A stretch of 64,000 nucleotides of DNA from Spirochaetia bacterium UBA5763 (GCA_002418835.1 DIEX01000034.1:1-64000), one strand, 5' to 3'; shown: positions 26,641 to 36,013, counted from the stretch's first letter. Program-made: numbers and translations. Notes: generated from the letters alone by a model not told the origin.

Positions 26641-28281
26641 TCAATTGGTCACTGCGGCAAGTGCCTCAACCTCATGCAGAATTCTGTTCAGGTCTCTTGA
26701 ATCCGCTGAATACCTCATTATACTCTGCGGATTCATTTTCATTATCACATCATCTGATACTTTCAGCCTGAACCTTGAAATCTCTTTTACAAGTGCTGCT
26801 TCGATATTCCTGCAATCTTTTTCGGGAGAATTAAGTACAAGGCTGATGCAGTCTTTATGAAGAAATATATGGCTTTTCCGGCCTGCCGCTTTATTCAGTT
26901 CCGGGTGGAGTATCTTCAGAATCATATCCTTCTGTTTCCTGTCAGCATCAACTCCGGCGAAGATGTTTATCATAAGGAGTGTGAACTCTTTACCTTCTGT
27001 TGATGCTTCATGAATACTCTCTCTTACTCTGTTTACAAAATACCTGCTGCTGTAAAAACCGCTCTCCGTATCAGTAATTAAATTATTGGTGACAATGTAA
27101 TTATTGATCTCACGCGCCAAGTCACTGATGTCTGACTGCTCCAGTGAGATATTTACAGTTGATGTTTTCTTCCCAGGTTCAATATCAATCAGTCCTGTAA
27201 CAGAGCCTTCAAATATCAGAGGTACCCTCACAGTATCCCCTCCGGCTGTTATGTATGTACCCGGTTTACTGATCTTTTCAATCTCTGAAACCGCAATTGA
27301 ATCGTAAGTCAGTGAATCGATGCGGATTATACTTCTGCCTTTCAGTTCATAAGATTTTGACAGTCTGCTCTCTGTCATTTTTATATAGAGAGTAATTGAT
27401 TCAGGAGACATGCTTCCGTGGATTTTTTTAAAGATACTAAAAATCTTCCGCGTAAGAGGGTCATAAGAATCCTCTTCCTTCGATGTTTTTTTATTGATGG
27501 GGAAATCTTTATGCAGAGGGCCGGCCTCCGGAATCAGTGAAAGATCATTCTCGTCTATCTGTAGAGCAGATTCGCTGCCGTCGGTACGAGTCCCATTTTT
27601 GTTTTCCGGAGCGTCAGTCATGGTAGTTTTTGCCGGTTTAGGGCTTTTCTCCCCTATAACGATTGTTTTAATCCGGTATTCCCCGTAATCTTTTATTATT
27701 CCTGTTTTTCGGAGAAGCATGATTATTCCTGCTGTGAGTATCAATACTCCGCTTAGAAGAAGAATTACCTCAAGCGCTATCCGTATTATGGTCAGTCTGT
27801 CCATTTCGAATGAGTAAACTGCTATGGTGCTCTGACCCCCAGAGCTGAATTTTGTGACGTAGAGCTTGTCTGTGATCCAGTCTGTTCCGTTGTAGTTTTT
27901 GATAACCGGTGTCTTCTCGTCTGCTTCAGAAAATTTTTTTTCTTTTATATCCTTTACCAGTTCATCAACAACTTTTCCTGAATTTAGCAGTGAGTCGTTT
28001 TTTGCCATGAAACGGAGCCTATCCATTCTGTCTGTTATTGCTATGGCTGCAATGGAGTTGTCCCGTGATATCAATTCGTTGAACAATTTCTTCAGTTTTT
28101 CACTGTCAGGGGACTGGTCGCTGTTCAGTTTTTCAGCAAGCGGTTTCAGCGCTGAATTTTTTACGGAAAGAAGTTCACTATAATTTTTTTCCAGATGTGC
28201 GCTTCTATATATATAATAAACCGGCATAGCGGCAGAGGCAATCAGCAGAAATATAAGTATAGCAGTCAGTTTTGTCTTCAT
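26641..28281 (-). CDS. Membrane sensor protein with degenerate GGDEF domain
   Basis: 546 residues. Two transmembrane helices (about 5-27 and 168-190) enclose a periplasmic sensor region. A cytoplasmic linker (about 205-290) precedes a GAF-like segment (about 290-390), and the C-terminus has the GGDEF fold start, TDTESGFYSSRYFVNRV and FTLLMINI. Where GG[DE]EF should stand the protein has RKSHIFLHKD, so diguanylate cyclase activity is unlikely; it may bind c-di-GMP or only signal structurally. It converges with metH. A REP-like 11-mer (27829) falls in its coding frame. Confidence 0.68.
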   Translation of the reverse strand: MKTKLTAILIFLLIASAAMPVYYIYRSAHLEKNYSELLSVKNSALKPLAEKLNSDQSPDSEKLKKLFNELISRDNSIAAIAITDRMDRLRFMAKNDSLLNSGKVVDELVKDIKEKKFSEADEKTPVIKNYNGTDWITDKLYVTKFSSGGQSTIAVYSFEMDRLTIIRIALEVILLLSGVLILTAGIIMLLRKTGIIKDYGEYRIKTIVIGEKSPKPAKTTMTDAPENKNGTRTDGSESALQIDENDLSLIPEAGPLHKDFPINKKTSKEEDSYDPLTRKIFSIFKKIHGSMSPESITLYIKMTESRLSKSYELKGRSIIRIDSLTYDSIAVSEIEKISKPGTYITAGGDTVRVPLIFEGSVTGLIDIEPGKKTSTVNISLEQSDISDLAREINNYIVTNNLITDTESGFYSSRYFVNRVRESIHEASTEGKEFTLLMINIFAGVDADRKQKDMILKILHPELNKAAGRKSHIFLHKDCISLVLNSPEKDCRNIEAALVKEISRFRLKVSDDVIMKMNPQSIMRYSADSRDLNRILHEVEALAAVTN

Positions 28282-28365
28282 CGAATTTATCCCTGGAAAT
28301 AGAATACCTTATATATAATGTCGGAATAATTACTGAACCTTTAAAGGCAAAATAGAAGGGAGAAA

Positions 28366-28393
28366 TAAAAAACCGCTCACAATGGAGCGGTCT
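28366..28393 (-). terminator. Rho-independent terminator of the nhaD operon
   Basis: Read on the minus strand: stem accgctcc / tgagcggt with a following T run, 25 bp beyond the stop of the gene at 28419. Confidence 0.85.
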
Positions 28394-28418
28394 TTGGAGT
28401 GTTATATTTGTTGCTCTC

Positions 28419-29000
28419 TTAGAACTGAAGCCTCACTGTGCTTACTTCGATAAGAGGGTGATCGTCCAGTTTTTTTCTGAATTCAAATACGCTTCCGAAC
28501 TCACCTATAGCTACACCTTCAACTTCAAGAGTGTAATCATGTTCCGGAGCATAAAGTTCCATATCTTTAGCGTCTTTTACAATATGTTCAACAGGTTTAT
28601 ATTTTTCAAGAGTAACGCCGGCAGGTGGAGCAGCAAGTATAGCTTTTATCTCTTCACCATATTTTTTCGCATAAGCTTTACCTTCAAATTTAAATGAGGC
28701 GCTTTTAATCTCTCTTGCGGATTTTGTGTACTCAGGCTTTATAAATCTCATGGGGCCCATATTTTTAGATGCCTGCTGCAGTTTAAGATGGAACTCCTCC
28801 TCCATGATAATGTGGTGAAGCTTTGACTTCATGGAAGCCCATTCTTTAATTATCTCTGTTAAGGTTTCCGCTTCGATATTCGTTTCTTTCCCGGAGTACC
28901 ACTCCCACTTCTTTCCGGATGCAAGCATGAATCCTTCAAGCATGCCGGAGATTATTTCAATGTCACCTTCAAATACTACTTCATAATATTTTTTACTCAT
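28419..29000 (-). CDS. Unrecognised soluble protein encoded after the NhaD-type antiporter
   Basis: 193 residues, no membrane segment or signal. I start at MSKKYYEVVFEG because gggggat lies seven bases upstream; the longer frame would start inside nhaD. The N-terminal part (EVVFEGDIEIISGMLEGFMLASGKKWEWY) looks like an alpha/beta ferredoxin-like unit, and the C-terminal half (YTLEVEGVAIGEFGSVFEFRKKL) may be a second similar unit. It lies 16 bp after the antiporter and is followed by a terminator, so the two genes form an operon. I do not recognise the family. Confidence 0.75.
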   Translation of the reverse strand: MSKKYYEVVFEGDIEIISGMLEGFMLASGKKWEWYSGKETNIEAETLTEIIKEWASMKSKLHHIIMEEEFHLKLQQASKNMGPMRFIKPEYTKSAREIKSASFKFEGKAYAKKYGEEIKAILAAPPAGVTLEKYKPVEHIVKDAKDMELYAPEHDYTLEVEGVAIGEFGSVFEFRKKLDDHPLIEVSTVRLQF

Positions 29001-29016
29001 TGTTATCCCCCATTTT

Positions 29017-30531
29017 TTAGAAAAATACAATAGTCACAAGAATAAATACCGGTATTAAAATAGGTATTGAATACTTGAACATATATCCGAAGAAACTCGG
29101 CATTGGAACTCCATTTTCTTCTGCTATGGCCTTGGTCATAAAGTTCGGCGCGTTGCCTATGTATGTATTTGCCCCCATGAACACCGCTCCCGCACTTATT
29201 GCGAGGAGAGTGCCTGCGTGAACACCCATGAGATCAACAGGGTTGCCTCCGGCAGTGTTAAAAAATACAAGGTATGTCGGAGCATTGTCAAGAAAACTTG
29301 AAAGCATCCCCGTTGCCCAGAAGAAGTGCGAGTTTATAAACTCTCCGTTGCTGTCCACAACTCCTTTAATTACTGCACCCATGGGGCCGTCAGCGCCTGC
29401 TTTGAGCATCGCTATCGGTGTAACCATTGTCATGAATATTGTAGCAAAGAGTTTTGCCACCTCTAAAATCGGCTCCCAGTTGAAGCCGTTTCCTTCACGT
29501 ATCTCTTTTTTAGATACTTTAAGTGAAACAAATGTTATGAGAAGCAGCAGCGACACCTGCAGAATTGAAGCTGTTGGAACTGCAACATAATGTAGTGTAA
29601 ATGCGATCCCCAGATCCATGCTTGAAGCAAGAACTGCAAGAATTATGCAGGGGAGGAGAAGCATATTCGGAACACCCACAAGCTGGAGTTTTTCTTTCTC
29701 TCCTGAAGAGTCAGGCTGTCTTGTCTCTTTTCTGTAATAGTATGTATCCATGAAAAAGAAAATTACAAGGAGTATTCCGATGACAAATGCTACAAGCGGC
29801 AGCATATGAACAGCTGTCCAGAAGAAACTAACCCCTTTCAGAAATCCGAGGAAGAGCGGCGGGTCGCCAAGAGGTGTAAGCCCACCTCCGACATTGGCTA
29901 CTACAAATATTACAAAGACAACTATATGTACGCGGTTTTTACGCCATTCGTTTGCTTTAAGAATGGGCCTTATCATTACCATTGCAGCACCCGTTGTTCC
30001 CATAAAGCTGGCAAGGATACCGCCAATTAAGATCATCAGGGTATTTACTTTCGGAGTTCCGGCTAAATCCCCTTTTAGCTGAATACCTCCAGCCACTGTA
30101 AATAAAGCAAGTAGAAGAGTTATAAACGGGATAAACTCAAGAAGGTATACTTCAAGGAGGTAAAAAGCTCCAGTATTTATTCCGAAATGGAAGCTGAATG
30201 CCGAGAAAAATACAACCCACCAGAACAGTGAGACTTTGCCGTAATGGTGGTGCCAGAAATGCGGTATAAGGAGCGGCATTAGTGCTATTGATAAAAGAAT
30301 ACCAACAAATGGTATTATCCAGACTAAGCTCAGATTTTTTGCATCAATATGAGGTGCGTGATGTTCGCCTTCTGCTCTATGAGAGTCTTGTTTTGCAATC
30401 TGCTGTACAGATTCCGTTTTGGCTATGCTGTGATCCCCGGAAGCGGGGTTTTCTCCGCGAGCCTGGAATACAAAAGTTCCTGCGGTCAATATAGCAGCAA
30501 TAGCAATGAATGATATTACTGTCTTCTTCAT
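29017..30531 (-). CDS. nhaD: NhaD-type sodium:proton antiporter (ion-transporter superfamily)
   Basis: 504 residues. An N-terminal signal-like helix and a His-rich periplasmic stretch (HRAEGEHHAPHID, near 52-64) precede about eleven transmembrane helices. The core motifs GGILASFMGTTGAAMVMIRP and NVGGGLTPLGDPPLFLGFL match the NhaD/arsenite-permease superfamily, and FFWATGMLSSFLDNAPTYLVFF the second half repeat. It would exchange Na+ (or Li+) for H+ at the inner membrane. The His-rich head is unusual and may bind metal or sense pH. The soluble gene at 28419 is co-transcribed. Confidence 0.85.
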   Translation of the reverse strand: MKKTVISFIAIAAILTAGTFVFQARGENPASGDHSIAKTESVQQIAKQDSHRAEGEHHAPHIDAKNLSLVWIIPFVGILLSIALMPLLIPHFWHHHYGKVSLFWWVVFFSAFSFHFGINTGAFYLLEVYLLEFIPFITLLLALFTVAGGIQLKGDLAGTPKVNTLMILIGGILASFMGTTGAAMVMIRPILKANEWRKNRVHIVVFVIFVVANVGGGLTPLGDPPLFLGFLKGVSFFWTAVHMLPLVAFVIGILLVIFFFMDTYYYRKETRQPDSSGEKEKLQLVGVPNMLLLPCIILAVLASSMDLGIAFTLHYVAVPTASILQVSLLLLITFVSLKVSKKEIREGNGFNWEPILEVAKLFATIFMTMVTPIAMLKAGADGPMGAVIKGVVDSNGEFINSHFFWATGMLSSFLDNAPTYLVFFNTAGGNPVDLMGVHAGTLLAISAGAVFMGANTYIGNAPNFMTKAIAEENGVPMPSFFGYMFKYSIPILIPVFILVTIVFF

Positions 30532-30766
30532 TGTTTACTCCGGTTTTTTTTTAATTCTGTTTTAACTGGTCTTAATCTGTCAAACAGATCAATATAAAAT
30601 TTAATAAAAAACATGGGTGATTCAAAAATTTTTTATATGTGAATTTTAAATATTTATAAATGGAGTGTTTCTTTATCATTATGCTCTTTAATTTTAAAGC
30701 AGCTTAATTACCAAAATTTTTGTGCCGGCATGGAAACCTCTTTTTTGCGTAATTTTTACTATTTTG

Positions 30767-30838
30767 TTGACAAAAAAAAGCAGTCTTTAAGATTGTTGAA
30801 TTGCACAATAGTTGTTTTATGCAACAATTATTGTGCAA
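30767..30838 (+). promoter_or_regulatory. Promoter and long palindromic operator of the efflux operon
   Basis: TTGACA (30767-30772) and TAAGAT (30788-30793) form a candidate promoter with a short 15-bp spacer. Directly downstream is a palindrome, 30801-30838, with perfect outer arms ttgcacaata / tattgtgcaa and further inner pairing (15 of 16 positions per arm). It fits a MarR-type operator; the MarR gene at 34923 is the candidate ligand. The rest of the 30532-30766 gap is AT-rich without visible features. Confidence 0.7.
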
Positions 30839-30860
30839 ACACTTATCTCAACGGGGTAAA

Positions 30861-31892
30861 ATGAAAGCTAAAGTAAAGAAAATCATAACAGAGAGTATTA
30901 TTATTACTGTTATACTATGCGGTCTTGTCTGGGTCTGTTCACGTTTTATTCATCTTGGCAATGTTGAGTATACTGACAATGCGCAGGTGCGTCAGCAGAT
31001 AATTCCGGTGAATGCAAGGGTTCAGGGATTTATCCGTAAAATAAATTTTAAAGAGTACCAGCCGGTCCATAAGGGTGACGTTCTTGTTGTAATTGAAGAT
31101 AGTGAATACCGTTTGCGTCTTGCACAGGCTGAGGCCGATTACAGGAGAGCACTGATGGGAAAGTCTGTGCTTGGAACAACTGTCTCAACCACGCAAAACA
31201 ATCTCTCAGTCTCGGATGCCGGTATTGAAGAAGTCTCGGCATTGCTTGAAAATGCTGAAAATGACTACGAGCGTTATAAACAGCTGTATGCCCAGGATGC
31301 TGTGAGCCTGCAGCAATATGATGCAAAAAAGACTTCCTATGAAGTACTAAAAGCTAAACACAAGATGCTGGTGAAACAAAAAGAATCTACTTCACTTGTT
31401 AAAGTTGAGCAGTCACAGCGTCTTAGCCAGCATGAAGCCAATATTGCAGTTGCCAGAGCTTCAGTTGAACTTGCGCGGCTGAATCTGTCGTATACTGTTA
31501 TCACCGCTCCATGTGACGGCAGCACAGGCCGCAAGGCCATTGAAGAAGGGCAGATGATTCAAATGGGACAATCTCTAGTCTCAATTGTTGAAAGCGATGA
31601 AAAATGGATTATTGCGAATTACAAGGAAAAACAGATGGTTCATATTGCAGAGGGAATGCCTGTTGATATTTCTGTAGATGCGATCGATATGAGAGTAAGC
31701 GGTATTGTCTCCGCAATATCTAATGCTACAGGGGTTCAGTATTCTATTGTTCCGCAGGATAATTCTGCGGGTAACTTTGTAAAGGTACAGCAGTTGATTC
31801 CTGTAAAGATATGTTTCACAATAGATAATGCTCCGGAAATTATGAATAAGCTCAGGGCCGGTATGAATGCTGAATGTAAGGTGAAGTACTGA
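30861..31892 (+). CDS. HlyD/EmrA-type membrane fusion protein
   Basis: 343 residues from the ATG at 30861; the open frame upstream runs through the operator palindrome and is not coding. One N-terminal transmembrane helix (about 8-28), a barrel-sandwich start (NVEYTDNAQVRQQIIPVNARVQGFIRKI), a lipoyl half-motif (GDVLVVIEDSEYRLRL), a long coiled-coil hairpin (about 80-190), and the second half (YTVITAPCDGSTGRKAIEEGQMIQMGQSLVSI) are all seen. It bridges the inner-membrane MFS pump and the TolC-type duct. It is the first gene of the three-gene operon. Confidence 0.92.
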   Translation: MKAKVKKIITESIIITVILCGLVWVCSRFIHLGNVEYTDNAQVRQQIIPVNARVQGFIRKINFKEYQPVHKGDVLVVIEDSEYRLRLAQAEADYRRALMGKSVLGTTVSTTQNNLSVSDAGIEEVSALLENAENDYERYKQLYAQDAVSLQQYDAKKTSYEVLKAKHKMLVKQKESTSLVKVEQSQRLSQHEANIAVARASVELARLNLSYTVITAPCDGSTGRKAIEEGQMIQMGQSLVSIVESDEKWIIANYKEKQMVHIAEGMPVDISVDAIDMRVSGIVSAISNATGVQYSIVPQDNSAGNFVKVQQLIPVKICFTIDNAPEIMNKLRAGMNAECKVKY

Positions 31893-31897
31893 TCAGT

Positions 31898-33436
31898 ATG
31901 CAGAATAATAATCAGCCTTACAGGATAGTTTCGTTTAAAGAATATGTGCCGGATAAAGCCCGCTTCTGGATTCTGATTTTTTTTAGTGTAATATTTCAGT
32001 TTTCGAACGGGGTATATCTTACACTGGCTGGTCAGATGGCTGCTTCAACTGCTCTTATGCATGAGGATGTAATGATGGCTGGATATTCCTGTTTTGCCGG
32101 GATGACAATGATTTTCCCTTTACTCTTCCGGTTTAAAGGGAGATTTACGACTAAAACCATTCTGCTCACTGCGTCTATCGGACTTATTATCTGCAACCTT
32201 CTTTCCATGGTTACGACTTCTTTGCCGGTAATGGTCATTGTATCATTTATGGCCGGTTTTCTGAAGATTTTCGGGTTTTTTGAATGCATGTCAACAGTAC
32301 AACTTAAAATTACTCCAACCCGTGATTTTGCAGTTTTTTTCCCGGTGTTATATTTACTTATTCTGGGCTCAGTCCAGATTTCCGGGATTACGGCTGGGTA
32401 TATCTCCTATTATTTTTGCTGGGAATATATGCAGATGTTTATGATTGGTCTTTTAATGTTTGTCGTTTTATTCACTTATGTGCTGGTGCTCCCGGTTCGT
32501 ATGAGCGAACATAAACAGCCTCTAAGCGGAATAGACTGGATCGGAGGGGCCCTCTGGTCCATAAGTCTGATACTCGTAATTTTTATACTGGTATATGGTG
32601 AACATTACGACTGGCTTGACTCAGCAGAAATCCGGTTCGCAATTATTGCTGCTGCCGCTACAATAATTGTTAATACCATAAGGGCGAAGATTATTAAAAA
32701 TCCGTTTATCAGTCTTAAGGCGTTTAAATTCCGGCATGTTGATACCATTTTATTTCTTTTTACGGCTATGTGTATTTTGCTGTCATTCCCGAATATCCTA
32801 CAGAATGCTTTTACAGGGTCAATACTTCATTATGATCTGCTGTTGTCAGTATCTCTTAACTGGATGATATTACTTGGCATAGTTGCCGGGGTAATGATTT
32901 CATATATATGTTTTGCAAAACTGAAAATCGGTTACAGGATTATGACCGCAGCCGGTTTTGCGTTCATTACCTGTTATATGGTTATTTTTTATTTTATCAT
33001 TTCCCCGGACACGAGTAAGGAGATGCTTTATTTTCCACTCTTCTGCCGCGGTGCGGGGAATACCATTATCTATATAGCCCTGACACTTTTTGCATCACGT
33101 ACGATCCCTTTTATTTTTTTCTTTCAGGTTCTGGCAATATTCGGATTTGTCCGTTCAGGATTCGGTACTCCGCTGGGCACTGCTATTGTTGGTAATATTT
33201 TTTCCGCTTCAATGAAAAAGAATATAATGTCTCATAGTATGGATTTAGATCTACAGAATACAGCTATTAATACAATGCCTCTTAATACATTTATGAGCGA
33301 ACTGTATAGGCAATCTATGCTTGTGAGTATAAAAGAGATTTACGGTTATGCTGTAATCGCCGGAGTTTTAATATTGCTCATGGCTGTATCCGCAAGGTAT
33401 ACCGATAAAATAAAATTTAAAATGCCAAGATGGTAA
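31898..33436 (+). CDS. MFS drug-efflux permease (EmrB-like, DHA2 type)
   Basis: 512 residues with about 14 transmembrane helices, beginning RFWILIFFSVIFQFSNGVYL. It follows the membrane-fusion gene after 5 bp and overlaps the TolC-type gene by 7 bp, as in emrAB-tolC systems. The proton-motive-force-driven export of hydrophobic toxicants is the family role; the substrate is unknown. The motif C region is poorly conserved compared with Escherichia EmrB, so it is a divergent member. Confidence 0.85.
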   Translation: MQNNNQPYRIVSFKEYVPDKARFWILIFFSVIFQFSNGVYLTLAGQMAASTALMHEDVMMAGYSCFAGMTMIFPLLFRFKGRFTTKTILLTASIGLIICNLLSMVTTSLPVMVIVSFMAGFLKIFGFFECMSTVQLKITPTRDFAVFFPVLYLLILGSVQISGITAGYISYYFCWEYMQMFMIGLLMFVVLFTYVLVLPVRMSEHKQPLSGIDWIGGALWSISLILVIFILVYGEHYDWLDSAEIRFAIIAAAATIIVNTIRAKIIKNPFISLKAFKFRHVDTILFLFTAMCILLSFPNILQNAFTGSILHYDLLLSVSLNWMILLGIVAGVMISYICFAKLKIGYRIMTAAGFAFITCYMVIFYFIISPDTSKEMLYFPLFCRGAGNTIIYIALTLFASRTIPFIFFFQVLAIFGFVRSGFGTPLGTAIVGNIFSASMKKNIMSHSMDLDLQNTAINTMPLNTFMSELYRQSMLVSIKEIYGYAVIAGVLILLMAVSARYTDKIKFKMPRW

Positions 33437-34866
33437 AAGTTCTGAAGGAGATGAATCTTAAATATATAGTATTAATAATTTTATTATCAACATGGACTGC
33501 TTCGGCTGCGGATTATGCAGTTGAAGATGAAAAACTCGGGCTTACTAATGCGATCTCTATTTCACTGGATAATAATAATCGTTATAAAATAGCACGCGAA
33601 AAGGTAAAAGAGAAAGAATATAAGGTGAGAGAAACATGGGGACAGCTCTGGCCTGAATTCAGTTCCGGGATTACCCGAACCTGGTGGGATTATGAAAAAG
33701 GGGCATTGTCAAGCAGTGACGGTGAGACGAATATTCAGCTTGTAAAGGGCACACTGGCTGTTAATCCGGGAGCATTTTACGGCAGGCTCTCGTCAACAAG
33801 AGAGGAGCGGATAATATCTGTACATGAAGAGCGTAAAATTAAAGCCGAAACTGTTATTGCTTCAATTCAGCTTTATTATAGGGTTCTCCTGGCAAATGAT
33901 GTTGTGAAGCTTCACAAGGATTCTGTAAAGGCTCTTGAGGAGAATCTCAGGATTGTTGAAGTATCGTATAAAGCCGGTTCCCAGACAAAGCTTGTGTATC
34001 TCAGGGCAAAGGTTGCGGTTGCGAATGAAAAAACAACTCTTATAAACGCAAGGAAGGATTTTGATAGAGCCAGATCCGCTTTTAATATCCACATCGGCAG
34101 AGAGATAGATTCACCTGTGAATCTCGATGCAGAATCACTCACCCTTGAGAAGGAGAGTGATCTTAAACTGATTAATATGAATGAAGATGAAAAGATCGGA
34201 TACTTCAGTGAATTTGTTACACTCGCCCTTCAGAACAGGCCTGAACTACTGATGATAAAACATAGAAAAAAACTAATCGAAAGCAATATCGTTGAAAACG
34301 ATTCTGTCTATATGTGGCCGACTTTTTTTATAAGCGGAAGCTATGGATTATCAAAGATTAATAATCCGGTAACAAATATAAGCACCGGTTATCCTGATCC
34401 GACTCTTGATCTCGCCCTGAACGGAGTTAATGAAACCCTTAATCCTGAGGGATGGAATAAAAACTGGAATTTTACAGTTGGAGCTTCTTACAGATGGGGT
34501 GCTTTATCTCCATTTGATTCGTCAGGGGATAGAAGCCGACAACTTAAAAGCCTTTCATCTCAGGCAGATATGGAGATGGAAGATTTTATGAAAAATATAA
34601 AACTTGATATACAGGAATGTCTGCTTGAACTGGAGGCAGCTTCGCGTGCTTACCTGACACAGAAAGAGAATGTAATGTCTGCTGAGGAATCTTTCCGTGT
34701 GGCGGCTATTCAGTTTAAAAACGGAATAATTGATAACACCATACTTCTCAATGCCAATGTTGAATTGAGCAGTGCGAGAGCGATGTATGTTCAGTCTCTT
34801 TTCAATTTTCAGGGGGCCAAGGCAAAGCTGAATAAATCTTTAGGCTGTGATTATTTCAAATTTTAA
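33430..34866 (+). CDS. TolC-family outer-membrane efflux protein
   Basis: 478 residues. A signal peptide (MVKVLKEMNLKYIVLIILLS... cleaved after TASA) precedes two repeats of the outer-membrane efflux protein fold, each with long helices (about 60-230 and 260-470) and a membrane strand pair. The LGLTNAISISLDNNNRYKIAREKVKEKE start and the terminal FNFQGAKAKLNKSLG are typical. The gene overlaps the permease gene by 7 bp. An in-frame ATG nine codons later abuts aaggag and is a weaker alternative start. Confidence 0.9.
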   Translation: MVKVLKEMNLKYIVLIILLSTWTASAADYAVEDEKLGLTNAISISLDNNNRYKIAREKVKEKEYKVRETWGQLWPEFSSGITRTWWDYEKGALSSSDGETNIQLVKGTLAVNPGAFYGRLSSTREERIISVHEERKIKAETVIASIQLYYRVLLANDVVKLHKDSVKALEENLRIVEVSYKAGSQTKLVYLRAKVAVANEKTTLINARKDFDRARSAFNIHIGREIDSPVNLDAESLTLEKESDLKLINMNEDEKIGYFSEFVTLALQNRPELLMIKHRKKLIESNIVENDSVYMWPTFFISGSYGLSKINNPVTNISTGYPDPTLDLALNGVNETLNPEGWNKNWNFTVGASYRWGALSPFDSSGDRSRQLKSLSSQADMEMEDFMKNIKLDIQECLLELEAASRAYLTQKENVMSAEESFRVAAIQFKNGIIDNTILLNANVELSSARAMYVQSLFNFQGAKAKLNKSLGCDYFKF

Positions 34867-34877
34867 TTATCTGTGAT

Positions 34878-34910
34878 ATAAATATCCATAGCCCTGTTAT
34901 GGATATTTAT
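34878..34910. terminator. Hairpin between convergent efflux operon and marR-like gene
   Basis: A perfect 13-bp inverted repeat, ataaatatccata (34878-34890) and its complement (34898-34910), with loop gccctgt. No long T run follows, so termination efficiency is uncertain. Confidence 0.6.
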
Positions 34911-34922
34911 ACCGGTATAAGT

Positions 34923-35357
34923 TTAATCCATTGCCGGTAACATTTTATCAATATATTTTGATACAATCTGAAGTGATTTTAAATATTCATTTTTTTCTTT
35001 ATCTGAGAAATTTTCAAGAAGGGATAACAGGTAATCATCCAGTTCTTTTCTGATTATTTCTATAGTATCAATTCCTTTATCTGTAAGCTCCAGATTAATT
35101 TCTCTTCTGTCCGTTTCAATACGGTTTCTTATCAGAAAACCTGTTTTAACAAGATGATCTACTGAACGCGTGAATGAGCTTTTCTCAAGACCAATTATCT
35201 CACTTATTTCTGTCATAGATTTATCTTTGTTGCCGTCAACAGTCATTAAAATGTTGGTCTGTGTTCTATTAATATCAAGGCCCAGAATTAGCGGATCCTG
35301 ATGAGATAATACTTTTTTTATAAATTCTGTAAGATTTCTGATATTATCCTGAAGCAT
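34923..35357 (-). CDS. MarR-family transcriptional regulator
   Basis: 144 residues with the winged-helix core NRTQTNILMTVDGNKDKSMTEISEIIGLEKSSFTRSVDHLVKTGFLIRNRIETDRREINLELTDKG, positions about 27-93. The DRRE wing and a C-terminal dimer helix are typical. It converges on the efflux operon from the far side, so it probably senses a toxicant and releases the palindrome at 30801-30838. There is no second copy of that palindrome before its own start, so autoregulation is not supported by sequence. Confidence 0.88.
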   Translation of the reverse strand: MLQDNIRNLTEFIKKVLSHQDPLILGLDINRTQTNILMTVDGNKDKSMTEISEIIGLEKSSFTRSVDHLVKTGFLIRNRIETDRREINLELTDKGIDTIEIIRKELDDYLLSLLENFSDKEKNEYLKSLQIVSKYIDKMLPAMD

Positions 35358-35587
35358 GTTGAATACCTGTCTGATAAATACAATAATAGTTTACGAGATC
35401 ATTTTTCTTTGTATATCAGTAAAAAATTTTAGTCAATCTGAAAACAATTAATCCCAGCGGTTTAGTCATATTAATATCCGGAAAAAGAAAAAATAATTTA
35501 TACTAAACAAAAAAATAGTTAAACATTTGATGGGTGTTACCGATATAAATCATGTGAATATAATAAACAATGGTAATGGAGGAGATC

Positions 35588-35959
35588 ATGAATATATACA
35601 AATTGCAGAAAAACCTGGATAGGAAGGGGGAAAGGAAAGTTATCCCTGTAAAAACATCCGCGCTGAAAAGAGCAGCAGGTGGTGAGGATATGGTCACTCT
35701 GTCAGATGAAGCAATGGAGAGATTCAGAAGGGAGAGTTCTGTTAAAGACCGGGAAGAGTACCTGGTGAAACTGGCTCTTCAGCATATCAATGATTATAAT
35801 CCGGAGCTAGAGAATCCGTGTAGTGATCCGGAATTCAGTAAAGCTGAAAAACTCACTCTTCTTGCTGAACTGGTGATACGTACAGCTATACCTGCCGGAA
35901 GCAAAATTTCTTATGAAAAAGGGGCTGATTTTGTTACTGAGCAGATTGTAAGGGGATAG
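35588..35959 (+). CDS. Unrecognised small soluble protein
   Basis: 123 residues from the ATG at 35588, which has ggagga seven bases upstream; the longer frame adds six residues without a ribosome site. The sequence is charged and helical (DMVTLSDEAMERFRRESSVKDREEYLVKLALQHIND). The phrase VTLSDEA is vaguely reminiscent of FlgM-like anti-sigma proteins, but I would not assign that. It lies alone between the marR-like gene and the integrated element. Confidence 0.7.
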   Translation: MNIYKLQKNLDRKGERKVIPVKTSALKRAAGGEDMVTLSDEAMERFRRESSVKDREEYLVKLALQHINDYNPELENPCSDPEFSKAEKLTLLAELVIRTAIPAGSKISYEKGADFVTEQIVRG

Positions 35960-36013
35960 TTTCAACCGGTAAATGTGATCTTGTGCAGTTATAAACAGCT
36001 TAAGTTAGGAAAT

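Noticed and set aside
30801..30860. Upstream start for the HlyD-like gene
   Set aside because: The frame runs through the operator palindrome and the resulting N-terminus is not family-like.
35588..35959. FlgM anti-sigma factor
   Set aside because: Only a short phrase is similar and no flagellar gene is in the window.
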